The notes under the pieces were generated by a model, which made no database searches, was not told the DNA's origin, and saw only the letters and a program-made list of their open reading frames with translations. Both the position numbers and the translations under genes were made by a program. A DNA stretch of 50,931 nucleotides from contig REEV01000075.1 in NCBI GenBank assembly GCA_007694915.1, forward strand, positions 1 through 50,931, in the 5' to 3' direction. The stretch is from Cyanobium sp. PLM2.Bin73 (GTDB lineage: Bacteria; Cyanobacteriota; Cyanobacteriia; PCC-6307; Cyanobiaceae). Within the stretch, counting starts at the first letter, position 1, and the number at the start of each line of letters is the position of its first letter. Shown here one piece after another: positions 35,347 through 46,949 of the stretch.

Positions 35347-36692
35347 CAGCCGTCGTTGTTCGGCACCAGAAACGCCCAGCTGGCGGTGTAGCCGTGCAGG
35401 TGGGTGCTGCCGCCCACCGGGCCGATCTCGCCGTTGCAGAAGGCGCCGGCCACCGGCAGGGCGCCGAACACCTCGCGGGCCACCGTCACGTCGCCGTCGG
35501 GGCCGCCGTAGAGGCCCTGGCCCCGCCCCAGACAGGCGAACAGCAGGGCCACCAGCGGTTCGGCGGGCCGGCCTCGCTGCCGGCGCAGCAGCAGCTCCAG
35601 CTCCTGCCGGGAGGTGGTGCCGTCGCGCAGCTGGAACTGCACCTGCTGGCCCACGCGCATGCGCTCGGCCACCGCCACGGCCCCGTTGCGGGGATCCACC
35701 CCCAGCAGGTTGCGCACCAGAAAGGTGGGGGCCTCGCCGTCACCGTTCTCTTCGCTGCCACTGCCACTGCCACTGCCGCTGCCACTGCCGCTGCCGCTGG
35801 CTCCCCCGCCGCTGGCTTCGAGCCGGAAGTTGTCGCGCCCCACCCCCAAAAACAGCGAGTGCTTCACCAGTTCCCGTTCTTCGGCGCTGAGGTCGGTGAG
35901 GATCGCCTGCAGCGCTGCCACCGGCGTGCTCTGCCGCTCGCCGCAGCTGAGCCTGAGCACCACATTGCGCTGGGCCTCCTCCACCTCGAACACCGGTCCG
36001 ATCGGGCGGCAGCCCTGGGCCACCACCGGATCGAGGCTCCAGGCACCGTCGATCAGGCAACCCACGGCGCCGCCGCAGACCTGCTGCTCAAACAGCAGTG
36101 AGCTGCTGGAGGCGCTGTGGGGACAGGCGATCCCGCCCACCTTGGTGGCGGCGGGGCAGGCGTAGTCGAGGCCGCTGATCAGGTCATTGATGCCCGCGAA
36201 GCCGGGGTCGATCAACAGCAGCATCGAGCGGCTGGCCGCCAGGTCAGAGGCCTGCTCGGCCGGACCCAGCAGGGCCAGCCAGGGGGCGGCGGGGCCGTCG
36301 AGATCCGGCAGCGTTCCGGGCTGGATGGCGAAGGGTTGCAGCCGCGCTCCCGGGAGTCGCAGCAGCGTCACGCTCAGGCCGGCCTCCTGCTCGAGCTCCC
36401 GTGGGGCCGCCTGCGGGGCGGTGCCGATCACCCCGCCGGCCAGACAGCCCAGCCAGTGCCGGGCCCGGAGGCGCTCCTGCAGCAGGGGCAGCAGCCGGGG
36501 CAGGTCACTGGCGTAGGTGGCGGACACGAACACCAGGGCCAGGTCGGCCGCCCCCGCGCCGCGCAGTTGAGCGGCCACGCTGGCCACGGCCGTCTCGAGG
36601 GAGACGTCGGTGGCCAGGGCCGTGCGGCACCAGGGGCCGGGGCCGGGGGATCCCAGCCCGCGGCCCAGCCAGCCAGGGAGAGGGAAAGCCAT
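35346..36692 (-). CDS. FIST domain protein
   Basis: A 448-residue protein with an N-terminal FIST_N and C-terminal FIST_C domain. These are proposed sensory domains for small ligands in signalling proteins; here there is no attached kinase or cyclase, so the output is unknown. Visible stretches are [32 protein letters not shown], and the C-terminal [13 protein letters not shown] and [12 protein letters not shown] Gly-Ser-rich linker (12 or more alternating G/S) interrupts the C-terminal half. The frame is open to 37682, but the ATG at 36692 ([10 protein letters not shown]) is the natural start. It heads the operon with trmB, ictB and the kinase. Confidence 0.9.
   Translation of the reverse strand: MAFPLPGWLGRGLGSPGPGPWCRTALATDVSLETAVASVAAQLRGAGAADLALVFVSATYASDLPRLLPLLQERLRARHWLGCLAGGVIGTAPQAAPRELEQEAGLSVTLLRLPGARLQPFAIQPGTLPDLDGPAAPWLALLGPAEQASDLAASRSMLLLIDPGFAGINDLISGLDYACPAATKVGGIACPHSASSSSLLFEQQVCGGAVGCLIDGAWSLDPVVAQGCRPIGPVFEVEEAQRNVVLRLSCGERQSTPVAALQAILTDLSAEERELVKHSLFLGVGRDNFRLEASGGGASGSGSGSGSGSGSGSEENGDGEAPTFLVRNLLGVDPRNGAVAVAERMRVGQQVQFQLRDGTTSRQELELLLRRQRGRPAEPLVALLFACLGRGQGLYGGPDGDVTVAREVFGALPVAGAFCNGEIGPVGGSTHLHGYTASWAFLVPNNDG
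35754..35800. repeat. 6-bp tandem array encoding a Gly-Ser linker
   Basis: An array of 6-bp units ending in CTGCC, at least seven copies with single-base changes. It encodes a Gly-Ser repeat inside the FIST protein and should be prone to length change. Confidence 0.85.
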
Positions 36693-36728
36693 GAGGGGGA
36701 CCCTATCGCCACGGGGGTGGGTCGGATA

Positions 36729-37370
36729 ATGACGCCTGCTGGACCCGCCGCCGTGCCGGACACCCTCTACAGCTCCCTGGTGTGGCTCGATGTGCGGCTC
36801 GGGGTGCTGTTCAGCCTGGGGGTGCCCCTGGTGCTGCTGGTGTGGGCGGCCCTGCGCCGGGAGCGCTCGCTGGTGCGACTGCTGGGGATCTACTGGAAGG
36901 TGGCCAGCCTGCTGCTGGTGGCCAATCTGCTGCTCACCGACCGCCGCCCGATCGCCTTTGTGCTGCTGGTGATCGCGCCGCTGCTGCTGGTGGTGAGCCT
37001 GTGGTTCTGGGTGGACCTCAACGAGGAGCTGGCCGACCTGCCCCCCTGGCGGGCGTTGCCGCTCACCACCCGCATCTGGCGCTGGAGCCTCACCATCTGG
37101 GCGCTGCTCAGTGCCGCTTTCAGCGCCATGGCCCTGGGTTGCCTCGATGCCGGTGTGCGGGCCACGGAGCGCTGCAGCCAGTGGATGGAGGCGCCGATCC
37201 GGCTGCACAGCCACCTGGAGCGTGTGTTTGAGTTTGTCTTCGGCGGCCAGTGGACCCCACCCGTGGCGGCCTTCATCGGTTACCTGGGGCTGGTGGCCTA
37301 TGCGGTGGGCCTGCTGCAGTGGCTGCTGGTGCGCCTGCCGCGCCTGGGCCGGGTGGCCGGGGAATTCTGA
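36729..37370 (+). CDS. DUF3177-type membrane protein
   Basis: A 213-residue membrane protein that I recognise as the cyanobacterial DUF3177 family, of unknown function. Helices lie at about residues 20-42, 55-72, 75-100, 118-145 and 178-205, with conserved charged segments such as LVRLLGIYWKVASLLLVANLLLTDRRPI and FWVDLNEELADLPPW. The frame is open from 36117, but the ATG at 36729 (MTPAGPAAVPDT) is a reasonable start, with a GTG at 36753 possible. It is divergent from the FIST gene with only 36 bp between starts. Confidence 0.78.
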   Translation: MTPAGPAAVPDTLYSSLVWLDVRLGVLFSLGVPLVLLVWAALRRERSLVRLLGIYWKVASLLLVANLLLTDRRPIAFVLLVIAPLLLVVSLWFWVDLNEELADLPPWRALPLTTRIWRWSLTIWALLSAAFSAMALGCLDAGVRATERCSQWMEAPIRLHSHLERVFEFVFGGQWTPPVAAFIGYLGLVAYAVGLLQWLLVRLPRLGRVAGEF

Positions 37371-37393
37371 GCCGTGACCTCTGAGCCGTGACC
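37366..37393. repeat. 14-bp perfect tandem duplication including a stop codon
   Basis: Two identical 14-bp copies (37366-37379 and 37380-37393). The first contains the TGA that ends the DUF3177 gene (37368-37370). Confidence 0.95.
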
Positions 37394-37406
37394 GAGCTGA
37401 ACACCG

Positions 37407-37721
37407 ATGCCCATGACCATCGCTGAGTTGCTCACGGCCCTGGAGGCCGCCAGCCGCAGCCGGCCCGACCGGGTGCTGCGCCTGCGCGGCAGCCTGCCTG
37501 CTGCCAGCGGAGACGAACCGTTCGAACTGCTGATCTTCCGTGGCTTCTCCAGCAGCGTCAGCCATCCCACCGCCTTCAATCCCGATCAGCCCGCCCTCGG
37601 CGAGGAGGCACGCATCGAGGTGGCCGACCTGCTGCTCGGTCCCCTCAACCCCGCCGCCGAGCAGGTGCTGGCGGCGGCACAACCAGTGGCGTCATTCCTC
37701 GAGCCCGCGGCCTGGCTCTGA
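37407..37721 (+). CDS. conserved small cyanobacterial protein
   Basis: A 104-residue soluble protein. The core FELLIFRGFSSSVSHPTAFNPDQPAL and EEARIEVADLLLGPLNPAAEQVL looks like a family shared by cyanobacteria and plant plastids, which I believe is one of the newer DUFs (possibly DUF7734), but I cannot be certain. The second half of the core is acidic. The function is unknown. The start is the ATG at 37407; an alternative ATG at 37413 gives a two-residue shorter protein. It follows the DUF3177 gene by 36 bp. Confidence 0.7.
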   Translation: MPMTIAELLTALEAASRSRPDRVLRLRGSLPAASGDEPFELLIFRGFSSSVSHPTAFNPDQPALGEEARIEVADLLLGPLNPAAEQVLAAAQPVASFLEPAAWL

Positions 37722-37743
37722 GCCCCTGGGGCGGGCCGCCGGG

Positions 37744-38234
37744 CTAAGCCCTCAGGCAAAGCTGGCGCCAGTGGGGGCAATGGACGTCCAGGGCGGCGCC
37801 GTGGGGCTCCAGGGCCCGGGGGCTGGCCAGCTCGAAGTCGTCAAAGTCGAAGCCCGGCGCGACTGTGCAACTCACCAGGCTCCAGGTGCTGGCCGGGGCC
37901 GGTTCAGCGGCGAACCAGTGGCCCGCCGGCACCACGTGCTGGGGCCGCTCACCGGTCGCCAGATTCAGCCCCAGCCCCGTGCGGCGAACCGTGCCGGCTG
38001 GACTGAGCTCGTGGATCAGCAGCCTGCCGCCGCCATGGTGGTGCCAGGCCTCGTCGGACTGGATGCGATGCCAGTGGGAGACTTCCCCGGCAGTCAACAA
38101 AAACAGGATGGCGGTGCTGGCAGCCCGGGGCCCGCGCGGTGTGGGTACCTGGGCTCCGGCGCGGTAGGTCTCCCGGTAGTGGCCGCCCTCGGGATGGGGA
38201 ACCAGTCCCAGAGCCCGGATCAGCTGCTCTGGGT

Positions 38235-38238
<4 letters not shown>
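37744..38238 (-). CDS. cupin domain protein (DUF985 type)
   Basis: A 164-residue cupin. Family-like stretches are VPHPEGGHYRETYRA near the N-terminus, FLLTAGEVSHWHRIQSDEAWHHHGGG containing the histidines expected for metal or ligand binding, VPAGHWFAA, and SLVSCTVAPGFDFDDFELA. DUF985 cupins are suggested to bind sugar-like ligands; the true role is unknown. The GTG start at 38238 overlaps the ileS stop (38235-38237) as GTGA, so the gene is translationally coupled to ileS. Confidence 0.88.
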
Positions 38239-41270
<3,032 letters not shown>

Positions 41271-41273
41271 GGA

Positions 41274-41885
41274 TTATCCCGTCCTGCTCGAGCCCTCGGC
41301 GTCATCGCCGCTGTCGTTGCCCGTGCTGGCGGGGTCCTGGTGGGGCTCCTCCTCGCTGGCCTCGATCAGGGCATCGATCTCCGCCAATGAGGTCACCACC
41401 ACCGGATCGTCGCTGGAGGGCGGCGGCTCGGGACGTACCCAGCGCTTGCCGCTGCTGCGGGGCTGGCGCCGCTGTTGCTGTTGCAGCCAGGCGCCGGCAC
41501 CGCTCCGCCCCTGGTTGACCAGCTCCAGCAGACGGCCGGCGGCGCTGCCCGCTTCCCCCAAGGCCTGTTGCCAGCGTTCGGCGGAGGCCAGCCGCTGCTG
41601 CTCCTCGGCTGTGAGCTGGCGCCAGCGTCCCTGGGCCACCTCCGCCCCCAGCCGTCCGATCAGCAGACCGCCGCACAGCACCCCCAGCATCGGGGCCCCG
41701 GTGAGCCGCTCGGCAGTGGTCACGAGCACCAGGCCCAGGAGCAGCACCAGGGCTCCCCAGACGGCGTCGCGGGAGCGGCTCAGCTCCGGCAGGAACAGCG
41801 GTAGGAGCAGCACGGCGAGCCCCAGCAGCAGTGCGAGGGCGCCGCCCAGGGTGGCGAGCATGGCCAGGGGGCGGGTCGTCCCCAT
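41274..41885 (-). CDS. Ycf66-like membrane protein
   Basis: A 203-residue protein with three N-terminal hydrophobic helices (about residues 8-28, 41-57 and 65-78, with SRSRDAVWGALVLLLGLVLV and GAPMLGVLCGGLLIGRLGAEVAQGRW). A soluble Gln/Arg-rich and acidic tail follows. This resembles Ycf66 family proteins of cyanobacteria and plastids; the function is unknown. The frame runs upstream to 41999, but the ATG at 41885 fits the first helix. It ends 3 bp before the ileS start, so the two are likely co-transcribed. Confidence 0.7.
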   Translation of the reverse strand: MGTTRPLAMLATLGGALALLLGLAVLLLPLFLPELSRSRDAVWGALVLLLGLVLVTTAERLTGAPMLGVLCGGLLIGRLGAEVAQGRWRQLTAEEQQRLASAERWQQALGEAGSAAGRLLELVNQGRSGAGAWLQQQQRRQPRSSGKRWVRPEPPPSSDDPVVVTSLAEIDALIEASEEEPHQDPASTGNDSGDDAEGSSRTG

Positions 41886-41932
41886 TGTGAGCTGCTGACC
41901 GCTGGCCTTCCCCTGCCTACAGTCGCCACGCT

Positions 41933-42014
41933 GCCCACCTGGCGGAATTGGTAGACGCGCTGGGTTTAGGTTCCAGTGGCTTCGGTCGTGGGGGTTCAAG
42001 TCCCCCGGTGGGCA
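41933..42014 (+). tRNA. tRNA-Leu(TAG)
   Basis: An 82-nt class II tRNA. The acceptor stem GCCCACC/GGTGGGC is perfect, the discriminator is A at 42014, and the anticodon stem CTGGG/TCCAG encloses loop TTTAGGT (anticodon TAG). A long variable arm follows, with the T arm GGGGGTTCAAGTCCCCC. CCA is not encoded. Confidence 0.97.
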
Positions 42015-42102
42015 TGGCCGGGGTAGCCGCCACTCCCGGCAGGCCCTGGCCCTTGCCTAAATTTCAGTCCTCGGTTTTCCTCTGTCGGGTTTGTCTGCGC
42101 CC

Positions 42103-43107
42103 ATGACCCAGGCCCCGGCCGCTGCACTGCCCCGCGCTGCACTGCCCCGCTCGGTACCGAGGCAGTTCATCGATCCTCCGGGTCCCTGGAACCCCACCGT
42201 TGGGCTGTTCCTGGCCGGGTACGGTCTGGCCGCCCTCACCATCTGGGGTTGGTTCGTGGGCCACTGGCCCCTGCTGCCGCTGGTGGTCACAGGGTTTCTG
42301 GCCCTGCATCTCGAGGGCACGGTGATCCATGACGCCTGCCACAACGCGGCCCACCCCCACCGCTTCTGGAATGCCGTGATGGGTCACGGCGCGGCCCTGC
42401 TGCTGGGCTTCAGTTTTCCGGTGTTCACGCGGGTGCACCTGCAGCACCATGCCCATGTCAACGACCCCAAGAACGATCCCGACCACATCGTCAGCACGTT
42501 CGGGCCGTTGTGGTTGATCGCGCCCCGCTTCTTCTATCACGAGCTGTTTTTCTTTCGGCGTCGCCTCTGGAGGCGTTATGAGTTGCTGGAATGGGGGATA
42601 GCGCGAGGAATCTTTGTGACGATTGTGATCGCCGCTGCCAAATATGATTTTCTGCCCTTCATCTTCAACTGCTGGTTCGCGCCGGCTTTGATGGTGGGTG
42701 TCACTCTGGGATTGTTCTTCGACTATCTGCCGCACCGGCCTTTCCAGTCGCGCAATCGCTGGCACAACGCCCGTGTGTACCCCGGAAGGGTAATGAACTG
42801 GTTAATCATGGGCCAGAACTACCACCTTGTTCACCACCTTTGGCCCTCCATCCCCTGGTTTGAATACCGCCCCGCCTATCACTCCACCAAGCACCTGCTG
42901 GATGCCAAGGGTTCACCCCAGCGGCTCGGACTGTTCGAGTCCCGCAGCGACGGCCTCAACTTTCTCTACGACATCGTGGTGGGTGTACGCAGCCACCGCA
43001 AGCGCCGCAGCAAGTTGCGACCCATAGCGGCGCTGATGCCCACCCGCCATGCCCGGCGCCGGGTTCTATCGCTGCTGCATCGCACCGCGATCTCACCGGT
43101 GCGCTGA
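42103..43107 (+). CDS. crtR: beta-carotene hydroxylase
   Basis: A membrane diiron oxygenase that hydroxylates beta-carotene to zeaxanthin. The 334-residue protein has the three His clusters expected of the family: HDACHNAAHPHRFW, RVHLQHHAHVNDPKNDPDH and NYHLVHHLWPSIPWFEYRPAYH, between several hydrophobic segments. The ATG at 42103 is preferred over an upstream TTG at 42091. The N-terminus contains a 15-bp tandem repeat (AALPR twice). Between about 42530 and 42840 the sequence is visibly less GC-rich than the rest of the gene. Confidence 0.95.
   Translation: MTQAPAAALPRAALPRSVPRQFIDPPGPWNPTVGLFLAGYGLAALTIWGWFVGHWPLLPLVVTGFLALHLEGTVIHDACHNAAHPHRFWNAVMGHGAALLLGFSFPVFTRVHLQHHAHVNDPKNDPDHIVSTFGPLWLIAPRFFYHELFFFRRRLWRRYELLEWGIARGIFVTIVIAAAKYDFLPFIFNCWFAPALMVGVTLGLFFDYLPHRPFQSRNRWHNARVYPGRVMNWLIMGQNYHLVHHLWPSIPWFEYRPAYHSTKHLLDAKGSPQRLGLFESRSDGLNFLYDIVVGVRSHRKRRSKLRPIAALMPTRHARRRVLSLLHRTAISPVR
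42121..42150. repeat. 15-bp perfect in-frame tandem repeat in crtR
   Basis: Two identical 15-bp units (42121-42135 and 42136-42150) encode Ala-Ala-Leu-Pro-Arg twice at the variable N-terminus of CrtR. Confidence 0.95.
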
Positions 43108-43111
43108 GCCT

Positions 43112-43405
43112 TCACTCCGCCAGGATTCTTGGCACCCGGAAAAAGTCGCCCTCCCGATGCGGGGCGAGGTTGAGCAAGTCCTCGCGCACCAGCGTGGGCT
43201 CCACTCGGTCCTCTCGGCTCACGTTCACCACTTCAACCGCCCGGGTGGTGGGGGGCACGCCCTCGGTGTCCACCGCCTGGAGATGGTCCACATACTCGAG
43301 GATCCGCTCCAGCTGGGTGGTGTACGTGGCGATCTTCTCCTCAGGCAGGGCCAGCCTGGCCAGGTGGGCCACCTTGCGCACATCGTCGGCGCTGATCTGG
43401 CTCAT
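43112..43405 (-). CDS. gatC: Asp-tRNA(Asn)/Glu-tRNA(Gln) amidotransferase subunit C
   Basis: The small, stabilising subunit of the GatCAB amidotransferase that converts misacylated Glu-tRNA(Gln) or Asp-tRNA(Asn). At 97 residues it is the usual length, with [35 protein letters not shown] at the N-terminus and LREDxV-like signature residues ([20 protein letters not shown]). The start is the ATG at 43405. It is convergent with crtR across a 4-bp gap. gatA and gatB are not in this window. Confidence 0.96.
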   Translation of the reverse strand: MSQISADDVRKVAHLARLALPEEKIATYTTQLERILEYVDHLQAVDTEGVPPTTRAVEVVNVSREDRVEPTLVREDLLNLAPHREGDFFRVPRILAE

Positions 43406-43464
43406 CGGATGGGTCGCAGCAGCCCAGCGACGCTAGCGCCGGGCCGCCCGCCGCCCTGTTCGGG

Positions 43465-44301
43465 TCAGCCCGGGTCGTCGTCGGCCAGGAACGACTGCAG
43501 ATCCGCGGCCAGGGCGGCTGCCGCCAGCTCCAGCAGCGTCTGGCCGTGCTCCGCCTGGGCGAGGTAGGGGTCTGAACCCATGCGGCCGTCCGGATGGCGG
43601 CGGCGGAAGTCCTCGGGGCCGTGGATCGGACCTGGCGGGGCCGGCTCCGGCAGGGGCCGCTGCTTGCCGATCAGGCTCGGCTCCAGGTGCAGGGTGAGGG
43701 CGATCTCGCTGGGGGTGGCGTGGTGGCCCTCGCGCGCGCCGTAGAGCTCGCGCGCCTTCGCCATCACCGGCGGGGCCATGAACCAGTTGGCCAGCTTGCA
43801 GCGCAGCCGCGGCGCCACCGGCAGCCCACGGGCGGCGGCCGTGCTGTAGGCCTGAGCGAAGGCGGCCTTGCCCGTGGCGATGTTGCCGCCGTGGCCGTTG
43901 ATCACGTAGACCCGCTCGAACCCATGGCGGGCGAGGGAGAGCACCACGTCGTGCAGCACGGCCATCAAGGTGCTGGGCTGCAGGCTCACGGTGCCGGCGA
44001 AGCCCAGGTGGTGTTCGGCCATGCCGAAGGCCTGGGTGGGCGTCACCAGCACGCCGGTGCGGCGTCCCACCTCCAGGGCCACGGCCTCGGCGGTGAGGGC
44101 ATCGGTGCCGATGGCCCCGGTGGGGCCGTGCTGTTCCGTGGAGCCCAGGGGCACGATCACGCCGCGGCAGCGCTGCAGGTAGGCCTCCACCTCGGGCCAG
44201 CTGCGCAGCTGCAGGCGGATGGCATCGCTGCCCCCCGCGGCGGCGGCGGCGGCGTGGCCGCTGACTGGGCCGTGGCCTGGCTGGCCGGCGCTCTTGGGCA
44301 T
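43465..44301 (-). CDS. creatininase family protein
   Basis: A 278-residue putative metal-dependent amidohydrolase of the creatininase/creatinine amidohydrolase fold. Metal-binding stretches are VIVPLGSTEQHGP, IGTDALTAEAVALEVG, MAEHHLGFAGTVSLQP, and VINGHGGNIATGKAAF. Family members include enzymes with hydantoin- or formamide-type substrates; the substrate here is unknown. The N-terminal 25 residues are low-complexity Gly/Ala/Ser and the start is uncertain. It stands alone on the minus strand, 59 bp downstream-side of gatC and divergent from the DUF6679 gene. Confidence 0.9.
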   Translation of the reverse strand: MPKSAGQPGHGPVSGHAAAAAAGGSDAIRLQLRSWPEVEAYLQRCRGVIVPLGSTEQHGPTGAIGTDALTAEAVALEVGRRTGVLVTPTQAFGMAEHHLGFAGTVSLQPSTLMAVLHDVVLSLARHGFERVYVINGHGGNIATGKAAFAQAYSTAAARGLPVAPRLRCKLANWFMAPPVMAKARELYGAREGHHATPSEIALTLHLEPSLIGKQRPLPEPAPPGPIHGPEDFRRRHPDGRMGSDPYLAQAEHGQTLLELAAAALAADLQSFLADDDPG

Positions 44302-44425
44302 GGTGCGGGTGGGGGGGATGGGATGGGCGGGAATCGGGCGAGGGCGGCAGCAAACGGGTCAGCGTGAACAGCGGGGGCCCCGACTAGTGTGTCTAGGATT
44401 TGCAAGCGAGCTCAGCCCGTGGCCG

Positions 44426-44716
44426 ATGCTGCATCGCAAGCTCTCCCAGTTCAGCGTCGAACGCCGTCCGGTGTGGGTGTTCCTGCGCGATCAGCAGCGC
44501 TGGATCGAGGAAGCCCTGGTGGTGGAGATCGATGGCGATCTGGTGACCCTGCGCTACGACGCCAGTGATGACGACGAGGCCCACAGCTGGGAGGAAAGTG
44601 TGCGCCTCGACTCCATCGGTGCGGTGAGCACGCGTCTCTCGTACGTGTGCCGGGCTCCAGGTGAAGACCTGCCCATGGCCGACGACTGCCCCGAAGCGGA
44701 ACGCCTCAGCAGCTGA
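44426..44716 (+). CDS. DUF6679-type small cyanobacterial protein
   Basis: A 96-residue soluble protein that fits the cyanobacterial DUF6679 family, of unknown function. The sequence is MLHRKLSQFSVERRPVWVFL, then RDQQRWIEEALVVEIDGDLVTLRYD, an acidic DDDEAHSWEESVRLDSIGAVSTRL segment, and a C-terminal DDCPEAERL. The frame is open from 44219, but similarity begins at the ATG at 44426. It is divergent from the creatininase-like gene with a 124-bp gap that contains a possible -10 element (TAGGAT just upstream). Confidence 0.78.
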   Translation: MLHRKLSQFSVERRPVWVFLRDQQRWIEEALVVEIDGDLVTLRYDASDDDEAHSWEESVRLDSIGAVSTRLSYVCRAPGEDLPMADDCPEAERLSS

Positions 44717-44750
44717 CCGCCGCGGCCCGTGAGAGCTTCAGGCGCTGGGA

Positions 44751-44906
44751 TCAGTGCGCGGTGCCGTTGCCGTCGTAGTCGTCGGTGTCGTAGTAGCCGC
44801 CCTTGGTGCCGAAGAAGAGCGTGGTGAGGCAGAACAGACCACTCACCGCCAGCAGCAGGGTGCCGAGTGTGAAGCCGGAGGCCGCGGTGGCGGCAGAGCT
44901 GTCCAT
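44751..44906 (-). CDS. 51-residue membrane protein with acidic tyrosine tail
   Basis: A short protein ([20 protein letters not shown] at the head) with one membrane helix (about residues 12-31) and a striking charged tail [21 protein letters not shown]. The C-terminal Asp/Tyr/Gly pattern is unusual, and I believe it is conserved in picocyanobacteria. It has no assigned function. The ATG at 44906 overlaps the start region of the divergent glycosylase, which begins on the other strand. The frame continues upstream to 45032, but the coding start is better placed here. Confidence 0.65.
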   Translation of the reverse strand: MDSSAATAASGFTLGTLLLAVSGLFCLTTLFFGTKGGYYDTDDYDGNGTAH

Positions 44907-44910
44907 GGAG

Positions 44911-45528
44911 ATGGCTGAGGCTGAGGGGTTGGCCTCCATTGTGCTGCCCGCCGCCTTCTTTGCACGACCGGCCGAGCAGGTGGCCCCCGAGCTGGTGGGC
45001 TGTCTGCTGGTGCGACAACGGCCCGATGGCACCAGGCTCTGGGGTCTGATCGTCGAGACCGAGGCCTATTGCCAGAGCGAGCCGGCCTGCCACGGCCATC
45101 GCCGCCGCTCGGCCAGCAACGCCACCCTGTTCGGTCCGCCCGCTCACCTCTACGTCTATCTCACCTACGGGGTGCACCACTGCGTGAATGTGGTCACAGG
45201 CCGGCCCGGGTGGGCCGATGGTGTGCTGCTGCGGGCCGCTGAACTGCCCGGCGAGGCGGAGCGCACCGCCGCGGGCCCGGGGCTGCTGGCCCGGCGGTTT
45301 GGTCTGGATCGCAGCCACGACGCTGCGCCGCTGGACGGGCTGGGGCCTGTGTGGCTGGCGCCCCGCCCGCCGGGACTGGCCGTGGCTGCTGGCGATCTGG
45401 TGCAGACCGGACGCATCGGCATCCGCCAGGGGCAGGAGCTGCCCTGGCGCTGGTATCTGCGCCGCAGCCGGGCCGTGAGCCGCCGCGCCGCCGGTGATCG
45501 GCCGCCGCCCCGCCGGCCCCTAGCTTGA
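44911..45528 (+). CDS. DNA-3-methyladenine glycosylase (AAG/MPG type)
   Basis: Excises alkylated purines such as 3-methyladenine from DNA. The 205-residue protein has the family's [21 protein letters not shown], the Tyr-Glu pocket [15 protein letters not shown], and the [13 protein letters not shown] segment, and [10 protein letters not shown] near the C-terminus. The start could be the ATG at 44905 (two residues longer) or 44911; both overlap or nearly abut the start of the divergent 51-residue gene. pyrB follows 22 bp later. Confidence 0.9.
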   Translation: MAEAEGLASIVLPAAFFARPAEQVAPELVGCLLVRQRPDGTRLWGLIVETEAYCQSEPACHGHRRRSASNATLFGPPAHLYVYLTYGVHHCVNVVTGRPGWADGVLLRAAELPGEAERTAAGPGLLARRFGLDRSHDAAPLDGLGPVWLAPRPPGLAVAAGDLVQTGRIGIRQGQELPWRWYLRRSRAVSRRAAGDRPPPRRPLA

Positions 45529-45550
45529 GTGCACTTGTGGAGGGCCGGGG

Positions 45551-46573
45551 TTGAGCGGCTGGGTTCACCGCCACGTGCTTGATCTGTCGGCCTTCTCGAC
45601 CGACGATTTCGCCACTGTGCTGGAGCTCGCCCAGCGCTTCCGCAGCCTGCCGGTGGTGGGAGCCCGCCGTCTGCCGGCCCTGCAGGGCCGGCTGATGACC
45701 ACCCTGTTCTTCGAGGCCAGCACCCGCACCCGCAGCAGCTTCGAACTGGCCGCCAAGCGCCTCTCGGCTGATGTGCAGAGCTTCGCTCCAGGGTCCAGCT
45801 CCCTGGCCAAGGGCGAAAGCCTGCTGGACACCGCCCGCACCTACGTGGCCATGGGGGCGAACGTGCTGGTGGTGCGCCACAGCTGCGCCGGCGTGCCCCA
45901 GATCCTGGCGGAGCATCTCGACCGGGGCCCCGAGCGGGTGTCGGTGCTCAACGCCGGTGACGGCCTGCACAGCCACCCCAGCCAGGGCCTGCTCGATCTG
46001 TTCACCCTGGCGCGCCACTTCAAGCCCGATGCCCCCTCGCCAGCGGCCCTGCGCGGCCGGCGCGTCGTGATCGTGGGCGATGTGCTCCATTCCCGCGTCG
46101 CCCGCTCCAACCTCTGGGCGCTCAGTGCCTGTGGCGCCGAGGTGGTGCTCTGCGGCCCGCCCACCCTCCTGCCCGACTGCTTTGCCGACTTCCTGGCGGC
46201 CCCGCCGCCGGGCCAGGCGCTGGATCCGGTGCCCGATCGTGCCCCCGTGAGGCTGGAGCGCCGGCTTGAGGATGCCCTGCCCGGTGCCGATGCGGTGATG
46301 ACCCTGCGCCTGCAGAAGGAGCGCATGCACGAGCACCTGCTCACCAGCCTGGAGAGCTACCACCGCAGCTACGGCCTCAGCCACGAGCGCCTGGCCCTCT
46401 GCGGGCGGCCCGTGCCGGTGCTCCACCCCGGGCCGGTGAACCGGGGCGTGGAGCTGGCCGGCGCCCTGCTCGACGACCCCCACATCAGCCTGGTGGAGGA
46501 GCAGGTGCGCAACGGCATCCCGGTGCGCATGGCGCTGCTCTACCTGCTGGCGGCCGAGAGCGGCGGCGTCTAG
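45551..46573 (+). CDS. pyrB: aspartate carbamoyltransferase catalytic chain
   Basis: Catalyses the second step of pyrimidine synthesis, carbamoyl phosphate plus aspartate to carbamoyl aspartate. The 340-residue chain has the carbamoyl-phosphate loop [19 protein letters not shown], the [14 protein letters not shown] segment, the [14 protein letters not shown] active-site loop, and [10 protein letters not shown], and [12 protein letters not shown] near the C-terminus. The start is a TTG at 45551 ([12 protein letters not shown]), which matches related cyanobacterial PyrB starts. No regulatory chain (pyrI) is nearby. Its stop is overlapped by 4 bp with the convergent DUF565 gene. Confidence 0.96.
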   Translation: MSGWVHRHVLDLSAFSTDDFATVLELAQRFRSLPVVGARRLPALQGRLMTTLFFEASTRTRSSFELAAKRLSADVQSFAPGSSSLAKGESLLDTARTYVAMGANVLVVRHSCAGVPQILAEHLDRGPERVSVLNAGDGLHSHPSQGLLDLFTLARHFKPDAPSPAALRGRRVVIVGDVLHSRVARSNLWALSACGAEVVLCGPPTLLPDCFADFLAAPPPGQALDPVPDRAPVRLERRLEDALPGADAVMTLRLQKERMHEHLLTSLESYHRSYGLSHERLALCGRPVPVLHPGPVNRGVELAGALLDDPHISLVEEQVRNGIPVRMALLYLLAAESGGV

Positions 46574-46941
46574 AGCAGTTTGAAGCCGTCCAGCAGCAGG
46601 CCGTAGAGCAGGCCGATGCGGGCCATGTCCAGCAGCTGCAGCGGCAGCCGATCACCGTCGCGCCGGCGCAGGGGCCCACGGGCACGCACGGCCAGTTCCA
46701 GGCTGAGCACGCACAGCAGGGCGCCCACCGGATCGCTCTGGCCGATCTGGCCACCGATCGAGGCCACCACCCCGCCGATGGAGAAGCTGATCAACAGCAC
46801 GATCAGCCGCAGGGAGAGGCGTCGCCAGGGGTTGCTGGCCCAGGTCACCAGCCTGTCACCGGACTCCACCAGGCTGCGCTGGAAGCGGGTCTGCTGCAGG
46901 GCGCGGGAGTTGGCCGGAGCGGCCTGGAGCGGGGATCGCAT
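46570..46941 (-). CDS. DUF565/Ycf20-like membrane protein
   Basis: A 123-residue protein of the DUF565 (Ycf20) family: a hydrophilic N-terminus, two to three helices (about residues 40-65 [19 protein letters not shown] and 70-88, and 108-123) and the C-terminal [13 protein letters not shown]. Ycf20 is conserved in cyanobacteria and plastids; algal forms affect non-photochemical quenching, though the mechanism is unknown. The start is the ATG at 46941. A 9-bp hairpin lies 8 bp upstream in its mRNA leader. Confidence 0.78.
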   Translation of the reverse strand: MRSPLQAAPANSRALQQTRFQRSLVESGDRLVTWASNPWRRLSLRLIVLLISFSIGGVVASIGGQIGQSDPVGALLCVLSLELAVRARGPLRRRDGDRLPLQLLDMARIGLLYGLLLDGFKLL

Positions 46942-46949
46942 CGCCGGAA

